Origin: an uncultured Treponema sp. | Lineage (GTDB): Bacteria; Spirochaetota; Spirochaetia; Treponematales; Treponemataceae | Length of the DNA: 19,862 nt | Assembly (NCBI GenBank): GCA_937885175.1 | Contig: CAKZZO010000050.1 | Coordinates: 1-19,862 of the forward strand | Direction: 5' to 3' | Shown here: positions 7,744 to 14,851 of the stretch, one piece after another | Layout of the letters: each line of letters starts with the position of its first letter | Numbering within the stretch: the stretch's first letter is position 1 | Position numbers and translations under genes: made by a program | Notes under the pieces: model-generated | Seen by the model: only the letters and a program-made list of their open reading frames with translations | Told to the model about the DNA's origin: nothing | The model's database searches: none

Positions 7744-8571
7744 ATGGCTATCATCACGCTTACAAGACAATCGGGCTCCATGGGTGATGAAATCGGTATG
7801 CTCATTGCCCGCCGCTTGGGGTACACATTTTATAGCCGCAAAGAAATTGAGCAGCGCATCATCGAAAAAGGTTTTACCAAAGAGGAACTAAAAAAATACG
7901 ATGAACGCAAGCCCAATTTCTTCGACCGCTTTTCCAAGTTGCGTGATCAGTATCTGAACTATCTGAGCATGGTCATCCTAGAAATGGCTCAGCAGAATAA
8001 TTGCGTTATCATGGGACGCGGGGCATTCCTCTTTTTGCGTGACATGCCGAATCACCTCACCATGCGTTTTGTTTCCACACAGGAAAAACGCTTGGAACAC
8101 ATCAAATCGTTGGTAAACATTGATTCCGACAAGGTGGCACTCAAAATGCTCATTGAATCCGACAAACGGCAGCGGGCATTCTATAAAAGTTGCTTTCACT
8201 ATGATTTGAACGACCATTCGCTCATTCATGCCACCATCAACACCGCCTCTCTCAATCCTGATATGGTTGCGGAAATGATTGTGGCCGGCATCAAGAACAA
8301 TATCTCTGATGAGGTGGAAATACTGGGTGAACAGCGTATTGGTGAACTTATCTTGGCGCAAAAAATTACAAACAAGTTGATTTTTGAGCACAATTTACGC
8401 ATTGATGAACTGTGGGTTCTTGTCCGTAACAATGTTATTACACTAAACGGCATGACCGCATTTCACGCTACCGTAGAACGTGCCATCACCATTATCAACA
8501 GTGAATGGGCAGGCTACGAAGTCAAAGACGAAATAAAGTGCGTACAGGACAGTATTTCGTCTAAGGCATAA
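7744..8571 (+). CDS. cytidylate-kinase-like protein with C-terminal BON-like domain
   Basis: The first about 185 residues resemble the cytidylate kinase-like family (Cytidylate_kin2): MAIITLTRQSGSMGDEIGMLIARRLG in place of a classical P-loop, SRKEIE after the first strand, and CVIMGRGAFLFLRD (87-100). The usual GxxGxGKS is absent, as in that family, so nucleotide binding is likely but kinase activity is uncertain. Residues about 200-267 look like a BON domain (DELWVLVRNNVITLNGMTAF, then ERAITI and GYEVKDEIKCV), a fold usually linked to envelope or ligand binding. No signal peptide is seen, so it should be cytosolic. GGAGG about 11 bp before the ATG overlaps the previous gene's end. It is last in the efflux operon and followed by a hairpin. 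Confidence 0.75.
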   Translation: MAIITLTRQSGSMGDEIGMLIARRLGYTFYSRKEIEQRIIEKGFTKEELKKYDERKPNFFDRFSKLRDQYLNYLSMVILEMAQQNNCVIMGRGAFLFLRDMPNHLTMRFVSTQEKRLEHIKSLVNIDSDKVALKMLIESDKRQRAFYKSCFHYDLNDHSLIHATINTASLNPDMVAEMIVAGIKNNISDEVEILGEQRIGELILAQKITNKLIFEHNLRIDELWVLVRNNVITLNGMTAFHATVERAITIINSEWAGYEVKDEIKCVQDSISSKA

Positions 8572-8587
8572 AGTATATTTTTGTCAT

Positions 8588-8605
8588 GGGGGCGAGCCCG
8601 CCCCC
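8588..8605. terminator. GC-rich hairpin between converging operons
   Basis: GGGGGCG (8588-8594), loop AGCC, CGCCCCC (8599-8605): a perfect 7-bp stem. It lies 17 bp after the stop of the efflux operon and 3 bp after the stop of the minus-strand MerR gene, so it can act on both. The T-tract is weak on either side (TTCTATCT on plus), so termination may be partial or helped by other factors. Confidence 0.55.
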
Positions 8606-8607
8606 TT

Positions 8608-8931
8608 CTATCTCCTGTACTTCCTCACCAGCAAATACACCCCTGTCAGTTCGCTTCGTAGGCGGCGGATTTCGTCCAGGGTGTCGGCGTGGGTGTCGTA
8701 GCGGGTCATTTCGGTGATTAACTGACTGCGGGCGCCTTCTATGGTGAATTTCTTTTCGTAAATCAGGTATTTTAGGCGCAGAATCAAATCAAGGTCACGG
8801 TCTGAGTAGGCGCGGCGGCCGCCGATGTCCTTGCGGGGGGCAATACCGGGAATGACGCTTTCCCAGTAGCGCAGAACATGGGCCTTGATGCCGGTGAGTT
8901 CTTCAATTTCTCCGATGCTGAATGTGGCCAC
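8608..8931 (-). CDS. small MerR-family transcriptional regulator
   Basis: A 107-aa protein with an N-terminal MerR winged-helix domain: FSIGEIEELTGIKAHVLRYWE (helix-turn-helix, about 4-24), then the wing GGRRAYSDRDLDLILRLKYL (about 37-57). It ends in a short helix with no Cys cluster or ligand-binding domain, so it is a dimer-only type like HspR or GlnR relatives and not a metal sensor. The start is GTG at 8931-8929, preceded by AGGAGA, and lies 9 bp after the der stop codon, so it is the last gene of the ptsI-der operon. Target genes are not evident. Confidence 0.85.
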   Translation of the reverse strand: MATFSIGEIEELTGIKAHVLRYWESVIPGIAPRKDIGGRRAYSDRDLDLILRLKYLIYEKKFTIEGARSQLITEMTRYDTHADTLDEIRRLRSELTGVYLLVRKYRR

Positions 8932-8940
8932 CGCTTTCTC

Positions 8941-10461
8941 CTATTCGCGTTCCTGCTGGCGTTTTTCCCAGCGGGTGCGGCTGGCTTTCAGTTCCAATTG
9001 CACGGGAATCTGGTCAAAACCCAAATCCTCGCGGATGCGGTTTTTCAGGTAGGTCACGTAGCTTTCCGGCACTTTGTCGGGGCTGGTGGCAAAAATCACA
9101 AAAGAGACAGGGTTTGCGCCCGTCTGAGTCATGTAGCGGATTTTAAAGTGAATTGCCTTGCTTGCCGGTGGCGGATAGCGCAGGAGCCAGTCTTTGAGTG
9201 CGTTGTTCAGCGCAGCGGTTTCCACTTTGCGGGTCAGCTGGTCGTAGAGCGTGATTGCGGTATTGAGCAAATCCTTTATGCCTTCGCCATTGAGGGCAGA
9301 GAGGGGCAGAATCGGTGCCCAGTTCATGTGACCGAACATGGTGCGGGTGTATTCCACAGTGGCCTTGAAGGTCTTTCGGCTCTGATCCTGGGTATCCCAT
9401 TTGTTCAGCACAAAGATGATGGCACGTCCACGCTCGTAAGCCAGAGAACAGATTTTTTTGTCCTGCTCAGCAAGTCCTTCCTGCGCGTCAATCATCAAAA
9501 AGACTACATCACATGCATCCAGGGTTTTTATGGCACGGTTTACCGAATAGTATTCCACGTCTGCCTTGACCTTTGCCTTGCGTCGGATGCCTGCCGTATC
9601 AACTACTTCAAAATTGCGCCCACCGTAGGTGAATTCGCCCTCAACCACATCCCGCGTTGTTCCTGCGTAATCGGACACAATGGAATTTTCCGTATGGGTC
9701 AGGCGATTGGACAGGGTGGATTTTCCCGTGTTGGGCTTTCCCAAAATGGCAATGCGAATAGGGCAGTCTTTTTCACTGCCTTCCTGTACACGGGAAAAAT
9801 CAAGGCGGTCTGTCAGTGCCTTTTGCAGTTCGGGAATATGGTCGCCGTGTTCTGCGGAAACAAAGAGGAGTTCTTCAAAACCGTACTGCATGTAGTTCCA
9901 TGCCACGCTTTCGTTCCGTCCGCCCTCGCATTTGTTTACGGCAGCCACAACTTTGTTCCAGTAGGGGCGCAAGAGGGAAATAAATTCCTCGTCCTCGCCG
10001 GTAATCGTTCCAGCCTCAAGCAAAAGCAGAATGATGTCAGCCTTTTTTATCATGGACAGGGATTTTTCCACAACCAGTTCGTCCATCACGGCTTCCATGG
10101 TGCCGATGTCCCGTTCCAGTTTGAATCCGCCTGTATCCACAAGTCTGATGGGCTTACCTGCAATAAAGGCCTGTGCTTCCACCGGATCTCTGGTTACGCC
10201 GGGGGTGGGGTCAACGATTGCCTGCCTCTTTCCCACAAAATTGTTGAACAGGGTTGATTTTCCTACATTGGGGCGACCTGCAATTACCACAAGAGGAGTG
10301 TTAATGTAATATTTTTCGCGGGAAAACTCGGTGAGTGGCTGAGACTGTCGGCTTGAGTCCGGCAATGACATGGCAGCGTCCGACAATGCTCCAACATCGT
10401 CCGACAATGGCAGTTTTGGTTTGGGCTGAGAGAAATCAGGCTTTTTCTTCTTTTTTTTCAT
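8941..10461 (-). CDS. der: ribosome-associated GTPase Der (EngA)
   Basis: Essential double-GTPase that assists 50S subunit assembly. GTPase domain 1: G1 GRPNVGKS (62-69), G2 region PGVTRD, G3 DTGG (109-112), G4 NKCE (176-179). GTPase domain 2: G1 GKPNTGKS (241-248), G3 DTAG (288-291), G4 NKWD (353-356). A KH-like C-terminal domain follows (about 420-506, with RYPPPASKAIHFKIRYMTQ). The first G4 has Glu where NKxD has Asp. The 506-aa chain carries an extra N-terminal about 55 residues (Lys run, then an LSD/LPDS-type repeat) before the first GTPase domain; no internal start codon suits a shorter form. The ATG directly abuts the ptsI stop (TAAATG), with AGGGGA inside ptsI as ribosome site. Confidence 0.95.
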   Translation of the reverse strand: MKKKKKKPDFSQPKPKLPLSDDVGALSDAAMSLPDSSRQSQPLTEFSREKYYINTPLVVIAGRPNVGKSTLFNNFVGKRQAIVDPTPGVTRDPVEAQAFIAGKPIRLVDTGGFKLERDIGTMEAVMDELVVEKSLSMIKKADIILLLLEAGTITGEDEEFISLLRPYWNKVVAAVNKCEGGRNESVAWNYMQYGFEELLFVSAEHGDHIPELQKALTDRLDFSRVQEGSEKDCPIRIAILGKPNTGKSTLSNRLTHTENSIVSDYAGTTRDVVEGEFTYGGRNFEVVDTAGIRRKAKVKADVEYYSVNRAIKTLDACDVVFLMIDAQEGLAEQDKKICSLAYERGRAIIFVLNKWDTQDQSRKTFKATVEYTRTMFGHMNWAPILPLSALNGEGIKDLLNTAITLYDQLTRKVETAALNNALKDWLLRYPPPASKAIHFKIRYMTQTGANPVSFVIFATSPDKVPESYVTYLKNRIREDLGFDQIPVQLELKASRTRWEKRQQERE

Positions 10462-12138
10462 TTATTCTTCCCCTACGGCCTTTGCCGCATATGCGTCCAG
10501 TTCGGCAATGGTATATTGTGAGAGTAAGGCTTTGGTACTGCTAATCAGCTTTGGACTCATACTGAGCGTACGGATTCCCAGTCCTGCCAGCAACATGACC
10601 CCGTCTTTTCGGCTGGCCATTTCACCACAGACGCTTATGGGAAGATGTGCTTTTGTACCGAAAATTATTGTGGTCTGAATCAGGCGCAGAACGGCAAGGT
10701 GCAATTCATCGTAAAGGGGCGCAACAGTGGCATTTTCGCGGTCTACACCCATGGTATACTGGGTCAGGTCATTGGTACCGATGCTGAAAAAATCGCTTAC
10801 CGTAGCCAAGCGATCTATCGTGATGGCCGCCGCTGCTGTTTCCACCATGATTCCAATGGGAACGTCAGCCTTAAAGGGAAGTCCTTCTGCCTGCAGTGCA
10901 TCGCGGACTTCAGCGGCAATTTGTTTAGCCTTGATTACCTGAGAAATGTCCGTAATGAGCGGCAGCATGATTTTGAGATTGCCGAATATGCTTGCCCGAT
11001 AGAGGGCGCGAAGTTGAGTGCGGAGTTGCTGTGGATGGGTCAGACTCAGGCGGATTGCCCGTAAGCCCATCAGGGGATTTTTTTCCGGGGGAACCAGTAT
11101 GTCCTTCATGGGAACTAATTTATCGCCGCCAGCGTCCAGTGTACGGATGGTAACGGGTTTGTCGCCCATCATCTGGAGGACGGCCTTGTATGCATTAAAC
11201 TGGGATTCTTCGTTAAAAGTGTTTTCGCTCATAAAGAGGAATTCCGTACGAAAAAGCCCAATGCCGTCCGCACCTTCTTCCAGGGCGATTTTTGCTTCTT
11301 CCACAGTACCAATGTTTGCCATGACAGTAAATTTTGTGCCGTCTTTGGTGAGTGCGCTTCGGGAACGGAATTCTTTGAGCAGGGCAATGCGTTTTTCCTG
11401 CTCGCTGATTTTGTTTTCGTAGTCGGCAAGAGATGCGCTGTCTGGGTTGAGGGTGATTTCGCCTGCATCGCCGTCAACCACAATAACATGGCCAGTTTTT
11501 GCATGCTGGGTGATTTTGTTCAGCGCGAACACGGCGGGAATGCCAAAATTGCGGGCAAGAATTCCCACGTGGCTTGAAACACCGCCTTCTTCCAGCGCAA
11601 GACCAGCAATTTTTCTTTTAGAAAGGATAATGGTGTCGCTGGGAGCCATCTCGTGGGCGACAATTACGGCACCATCGGGAACCTGATGAATGTCAAAGGG
11701 GTGGAAGTCAAGCAAATCGTTCAAAACGCGTCCAAAAATATCGCGGATATCCTGTGCACGCTCAGCAAGATAATCGTTTCCGCTGTTCCGCAGTTTTTCG
11801 GCATATTCCTCAGTCTTTGCATGCAGGACATACTCAATAGTACGGTCACCTGCGGCAAAAGTTCGCTCCACGTCGCCCAAAAATTCAGGGTCATTCAGCA
11901 TCAAAAAATAGGTTTCAAAGATTTCTGACTGCAACTTGTCGCTCTTAACAGCAGCCAAATCATTTGCAACCTTTGCGGAGACCTTCTGTAATGATGTCTG
12001 AAAACGATTCCAGTGGGCTTCATGCTCCTCCGGCTTGATTTTCTTTTGGGGAATAGTTCTTTTTTGTACCGCAGGAATGACGAATGCCTTTCCCAGTCCA
12101 ATGCCGGCAGACGCTGAAATGCCTAAGAATATATCCAT
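10462..12138 (-). CDS. ptsI: phosphoenolpyruvate-protein phosphotransferase, PTS enzyme I
   Basis: Transfers phosphate from PEP to HPr, the first step of the phosphotransferase system, in the cytoplasm. The 558-aa protein has all three parts: an N-terminal HPr-binding helical region (about 1-145), the phosphohistidine domain with active-site His190 in EEGGVSSHVGILAR (usual GGRTSHxAI), and the C-terminal PEP-binding barrel. The barrel shows GLFRTEFLF (Arg297), ENPLMGLR-type loop (353-360), GTNDLTQYTMGVDR (454-467) and catalytic Cys504 in SVCGEMASRKDG. All key residues are present, so it should be active. No HPr or EII gene is in the window, so a signalling role is possible. The ATG at 12138 has no convincing Shine-Dalgarno site, consistent with a leaderless mRNA. 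Confidence 0.95.
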   Translation of the reverse strand: MDIFLGISASAGIGLGKAFVIPAVQKRTIPQKKIKPEEHEAHWNRFQTSLQKVSAKVANDLAAVKSDKLQSEIFETYFLMLNDPEFLGDVERTFAAGDRTIEYVLHAKTEEYAEKLRNSGNDYLAERAQDIRDIFGRVLNDLLDFHPFDIHQVPDGAVIVAHEMAPSDTIILSKRKIAGLALEEGGVSSHVGILARNFGIPAVFALNKITQHAKTGHVIVVDGDAGEITLNPDSASLADYENKISEQEKRIALLKEFRSRSALTKDGTKFTVMANIGTVEEAKIALEEGADGIGLFRTEFLFMSENTFNEESQFNAYKAVLQMMGDKPVTIRTLDAGGDKLVPMKDILVPPEKNPLMGLRAIRLSLTHPQQLRTQLRALYRASIFGNLKIMLPLITDISQVIKAKQIAAEVRDALQAEGLPFKADVPIGIMVETAAAAITIDRLATVSDFFSIGTNDLTQYTMGVDRENATVAPLYDELHLAVLRLIQTTIIFGTKAHLPISVCGEMASRKDGVMLLAGLGIRTLSMSPKLISSTKALLSQYTIAELDAYAAKAVGEE

Positions 12139-12144
12139 GCTCTT

Positions 12145-12173
12145 ATTCTACCAACAGATTGACGAATCGTCAA
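12145..12173 (-). promoter_or_regulatory. ptsI promoter, predicted leaderless, with palindrome over the -35 box
   Basis: Read on the minus strand: -35 TTGACG (12173-12168), a 17-bp spacer, -10 TAGAAT (12150-12145), then AAGAGC and the ATG. Transcription would start at or within a base or two of the A of the start codon. The -35 box is half of a perfect 15-bp inverted repeat (TTGACGA-T-TCGTCAA, 12159-12173), a candidate operator. The palindrome overlaps the stop codon of the upstream glycosyltransferase gene. Confidence 0.6.
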
Positions 12174-13192
12174 ATAGAGGATTCCACCCGTTCCACAAAA
12201 TGTTCGCCCCAATACTCACAGAGCATGTTGCGGGCTTCTTTTTGCAATTCGGGGATTACCGCTTCCCTCATCTGCCTGATGTTGTTGGCAAGATAATAGC
12301 GGGTCATCATGCGGATGCGGTCAATTTCGTCAGGAAGAATTGAGGGGTGGCAGATATTCTGCTGAGTTTCAATCCACTGGGAAATGACGGCAAAGACACT
12401 GGCCGTAGAGCAAATCATCTTCCACTTGTGCAGATTGTCGATTTTTCGGGCTGAGGACATGCCGCTGTTGACCCGATAGCGGTAGACTTTTGCCTCAATG
12501 CCCCTGTAGGATTTTGCGTATTGCGCCAAAAAGAAGAATAAAAGCACATCATCGGCCATGTTGCACTCTGTGTAGGGAATGTTTTCGTAGGCACGGAGCC
12601 ACAAATCCCGCTTAATCAGTTTGCCCCAGGTGTTGGCAGTGAATTTGCCGCCGATAAGCCAGTCGCGGAATAGTTCCCTGTTATAAATCTCACCGTAAAA
12701 AATAGTTCCGTAGCGGTTTTCTTTTGCGGGAAGAAAATTGCCGTCTTTGTCAAAGGTTCCCGCCGTGCTGGTGCCATGCACTATGTCAAAAGACGCATTA
12801 TTTTCAGTGGCGGCGGTGTACAGAGCGGTCAAAGCCCCTTCTTCCATTTGGTCATCACTGTCAACTTGAGTCATGTAAAGGCCGCAGGCTTCAAATGCAA
12901 GAGTACGGCGCACTTCAATCAAGCCCCGGTTTTCCTTGTGCTCGATAAAGCGGAAAGGAACAGGCGGCAGATTCTTTTCTTTTCGCAGGCGGTCACATTC
13001 TTTTTGTGCGAGTTTCACGATTTTCTTTGCAGCCCGCCCTTTTTCATCCTTGCCCCGGCTGGCATCGCTTACGACTACCACCTCAAAGTCCTCAAAATCC
13101 TGCCCCGCCACAGAATGAAGGCACTGGGCAAGAAACCGCTCTGTGTCAAAAAGGGGAATGCATACGGAAATAAGAGGTCGCGATTTTTTCAT
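12170..13192 (-). CDS. family 2 glycosyltransferase
   Basis: Predicted sugar transferase with a GT-A fold, probably for surface glycan or glycolipid. Signs: N-terminal PLISVCIPLFDTERFLAQCL (6-25) and FEVVVVSDAS (36-45), HKENRGLIEVRRTLAFEA (85-102), the metal-binding DSDD at 111-114 and a likely base-region ADD at 213-215. No membrane segment is seen, so it is cytoplasmic. I chose the ATG at 13192 (340 aa) because GGAG lies 6 bp before it; an in-frame TTG at 13204 would add four residues but has a badly spaced ribosome site. It follows the ATPase gene by 17 bp and may be co-transcribed with it. Substrate cannot be told. Confidence 0.85.
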   Translation of the reverse strand: MKKSRPLISVCIPLFDTERFLAQCLHSVAGQDFEDFEVVVVSDASRGKDEKGRAAKKIVKLAQKECDRLRKEKNLPPVPFRFIEHKENRGLIEVRRTLAFEACGLYMTQVDSDDQMEEGALTALYTAATENNASFDIVHGTSTAGTFDKDGNFLPAKENRYGTIFYGEIYNRELFRDWLIGGKFTANTWGKLIKRDLWLRAYENIPYTECNMADDVLLFFFLAQYAKSYRGIEAKVYRYRVNSGMSSARKIDNLHKWKMICSTASVFAVISQWIETQQNICHPSILPDEIDRIRMMTRYYLANNIRQMREAVIPELQKEARNMLCEYWGEHFVERVESSI

Positions 13193-13209
13193 ATCATACT
13201 CCAAGCATC

Positions 13210-14562
13210 CTACAGAAATGCAGCCATGTACTGGGGAAGCGTTATTTTTGTTCCGTTTACACCCACATTGCCATCGACGAGTTTATAGGCATAAGGCGGC
13301 TCAAATTCGCTGATGAAATTGTTCAGGGATTCCGTCTCGCCATTTTTTGACTTTACTTCAATGGGAATCGCAGCTCCGTCTTTTTCAAAAAGAAACTCTA
13401 TTTCCTGCGAGCTGTCAGTTTTTTTGTAATAATTCAGATGATAGCCGTGCTTGTAGAGCATGTCAAAAATCAGATTCTCGTAGATGCCGCCTTTTGCGGG
13501 GCCTTTTAGGGTCTTTTTGATGAGTGCAGCCTGAGTCTCAAATCCAAACATGCTTGTGGTAAGTCCGATGTCCGTCGTGTACAACTTGAAATTCTCCGGC
13601 TGTTCATAGGCTTTGAGCGGCAGCATGGGGAGCGAAACATTCTTTACCGTCACGACCAAGCCAGCGTCCTCAAGCCATGCAAGGGAGTTGTCGTACTTTT
13701 TTGCCGTGCCGTTTCTTTCAACCGTCTTGTACTGAAATTTCGTGTATTCCTTTGCGAGCTGCCGGGGAATTGAATTATAGCAAGCCTTGATTTTTGGTTT
13801 TTCGCTGTTTTTTGCATACTGCTCAATGTCGTCTTCGTATGCCTTAAAGATTTTTTGCTGAGCCGCGTACACAGCCTGATAATTTGCCGTTTCAAGAAAG
13901 GTATTCACCACCTCAGGCATACCGCCGACCACCATATATTCGCGCAAAATTGAAAGATATTTTTCATTCAAGCCGTCAGCCCAATGCTTTTCTTCCGTTC
14001 CGGCAGGCACTTTCTCTTTTTTTTCAAAATATTCCCGCAGAATTGCGACCGCATTTTCGTCAATGCCTTTTGCCCACAGAAATTCCTCAAAATCAAGGCT
14101 GTGCATCAGAAGTTCGCGTTCGTAGCCAACGGGAATAGAAAGTTCTTTTTCTGCTTCCGCGTCATCCTTTGTCTTGTTGTAATGAATGCCGAGCAGAGAG
14201 CCAGAAGCAATCACATCACAGCGGGAATCAAGGGCAAGGAATTTGAGTGCGGTACGAGCCTTGGGGCTTACCTGTATTTCATCAATAAACAGCAGCGTGT
14301 TGCCGTCAATAAAAGTGCAGTCAGGGACATACAAGGAAATGCGCCTGAAAATCTCTTCCGGTTCCAAAGAGCCTTCAAAAATATTTTTCTGCTCAGGATT
14401 TTTCACGAAATTCAAGTAAATGTAACTCTCGTAATTGTTTTTTCCAAACTGCTCGATGATATAGGTCTTTCCAATCTGCCGTGCACCGTTTACCAGCAGA
14501 CATTCCGCTTTTTTCGTCTTTTTCCATTCCTGCAGCTGATAATAAAACTTCCGTCTTAGCAT
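13210..14562 (-). CDS. AAA-type ATPase with C-terminal DUF4143 nuclease-like domain
   Basis: A 450-aa member of the widespread AAA_14/DUF4143 group. Walker A NGARQIGKT (25-33), Walker B LLFIDEIQ (90-97), sensor-like VIASGSLLG (about 115-123). The C-terminal part has a PD-(D/E)xK-like pattern: EIEFLFEKDG then IPIEVKSK (387-406), where the family more often has EIDFL. Such proteins are common in several or many copies in Bacteroidetes, spirochaetes and Clostridia; their role is not settled, and links to mobile DNA or defence are only proposals. The ATG at 14562 is preceded by GATGAGG at suitable distance. Directly upstream is a 33-bp-period repeat array. Confidence 0.85.
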   Translation of the reverse strand: MLRRKFYYQLQEWKKTKKAECLLVNGARQIGKTYIIEQFGKNNYESYIYLNFVKNPEQKNIFEGSLEPEEIFRRISLYVPDCTFIDGNTLLFIDEIQVSPKARTALKFLALDSRCDVIASGSLLGIHYNKTKDDAEAEKELSIPVGYERELLMHSLDFEEFLWAKGIDENAVAILREYFEKKEKVPAGTEEKHWADGLNEKYLSILREYMVVGGMPEVVNTFLETANYQAVYAAQQKIFKAYEDDIEQYAKNSEKPKIKACYNSIPRQLAKEYTKFQYKTVERNGTAKKYDNSLAWLEDAGLVVTVKNVSLPMLPLKAYEQPENFKLYTTDIGLTTSMFGFETQAALIKKTLKGPAKGGIYENLIFDMLYKHGYHLNYYKKTDSSQEIEFLFEKDGAAIPIEVKSKNGETESLNNFISEFEPPYAYKLVDGNVGVNGTKITLPQYMAAFL

Positions 14563-14582
14563 AGTCTAGCCTCATCAGTTAG

Positions 14583-14588
14583 ATTCTA
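14583..14588 (-). promoter_or_regulatory. possible -10 box of the ATPase gene
   Basis: TAGAAT on the minus strand, the same hexamer as at ptsI, would start transcription near 14576 and leave a 14-nt leader carrying GATGAGG. No good -35 box is found: the expected place falls in the T-run at the end of the nearest 33-bp repeat. An activator bound at the repeats could make up for this, but that is inference. Confidence 0.35.
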
Positions 14589-14600
14589 GCATGGAAGTAA

Positions 14601-14690
14601 AAAAAATGCCACGAATTTGACGATGGATTCAACAAAAAATGCCACGAATTTGACGATATATATATCAAAAAATGCCACGAATTTGACGAT
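14601..14690. repeat. three identical 24-bp direct repeats at exact 33-bp period
   Basis: Copies at 14601-14624, 14634-14657 and 14667-14690 are identical. Each starts with six A and continues TGCCACGAATTTGACGAT. They are separated by two unrelated 9-bp spacers (GGATTCAAC and ATATATATC). The period equals 11 codons or about three helical turns, so all copies face nearly the same side of the DNA. The array ends about 13 bp upstream of the possible -10 box of the ATPase gene, suggesting protein-binding sites. Spacers of 9 bp rule out a normal CRISPR array. Confidence 0.9.
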
Positions 14691-14699
14691 GTTCTTAGC

Positions 14700-14740
14700 A
14701 AAAATCCCCCGCCCACAAGCAAAATGCCATGAGCGGGGGA
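14700..14740 (-). terminator. probable intrinsic terminator downstream of the large lipoprotein gene
   Basis: TCCCCCGC (14705-14712) pairs perfectly with GCGGGGGA (14733-14740), 8 bp with a 20-nt loop. On the minus strand the stem is followed by five T (14704-14700). It lies about 110 bp beyond the lipoprotein stop. The GGGGGA arm can instead pair with TTCCCCC at 14746-14752, an alternative hairpin that excludes the terminator. Confidence 0.6.
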
Positions 14741-14828
14741 AAGCCTTCCCCCTGGGCTCAGCCCAAGGTCTTCGCCACACCCCCTTCTCCTAAGGGTTGC
14801 ACCCTTAAAATCCTGCAGGAGTGGCGAA
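14735..14828. other. cluster of nested and competing hairpins (structured intergenic element)
   Basis: Perfect inverted repeats in 94 bp: GGGGGAA/TTCCCCC (14735-14741 and 14746-14752); TGGGC/GCCCA (14753-14757 and 14761-14765); an outer stem TTCGCCAC/GTGGCGAA (14771-14778 and 14821-14828) enclosing TAAGGGT/ACCCTTA (14791-14797 and 14801-14807, 3-nt loop) and the 10-bp palindrome TCCTGCAGGA (14811-14820). The last three could form a three-way junction. It may be a terminator complex, a small mobile palindromic repeat, or a structured RNA. No coding potential is evident. Confidence 0.6.
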
Positions 14829-14851
14829 TGTAGAAAGATTATTCGACTGAA

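Noticed and set aside
8878..10257. 459-codon open frame on the plus strand
   Set aside because: It lies entirely opposite der and has no family resemblance; der shows full GTPase motifs.
13193..13204. TTG start for the glycosyltransferase
   Set aside because: Its AGGA is only 3 bp away, while the ATG four codons later has GGAG at 6 bp.
14601..14690. Short CRISPR array
   Set aside because: The units are identical but the spacers are only 9 bp and no cas genes are present.
14586..14780. 64-codon minus-strand frame containing the repeated peptide IVKFVAFF
   Set aside because: It starts inside the hairpin cluster, has no ribosome site, and its repeat arises from the 33-bp period being a multiple of three. 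It is better explained as non-coding repeat DNA.
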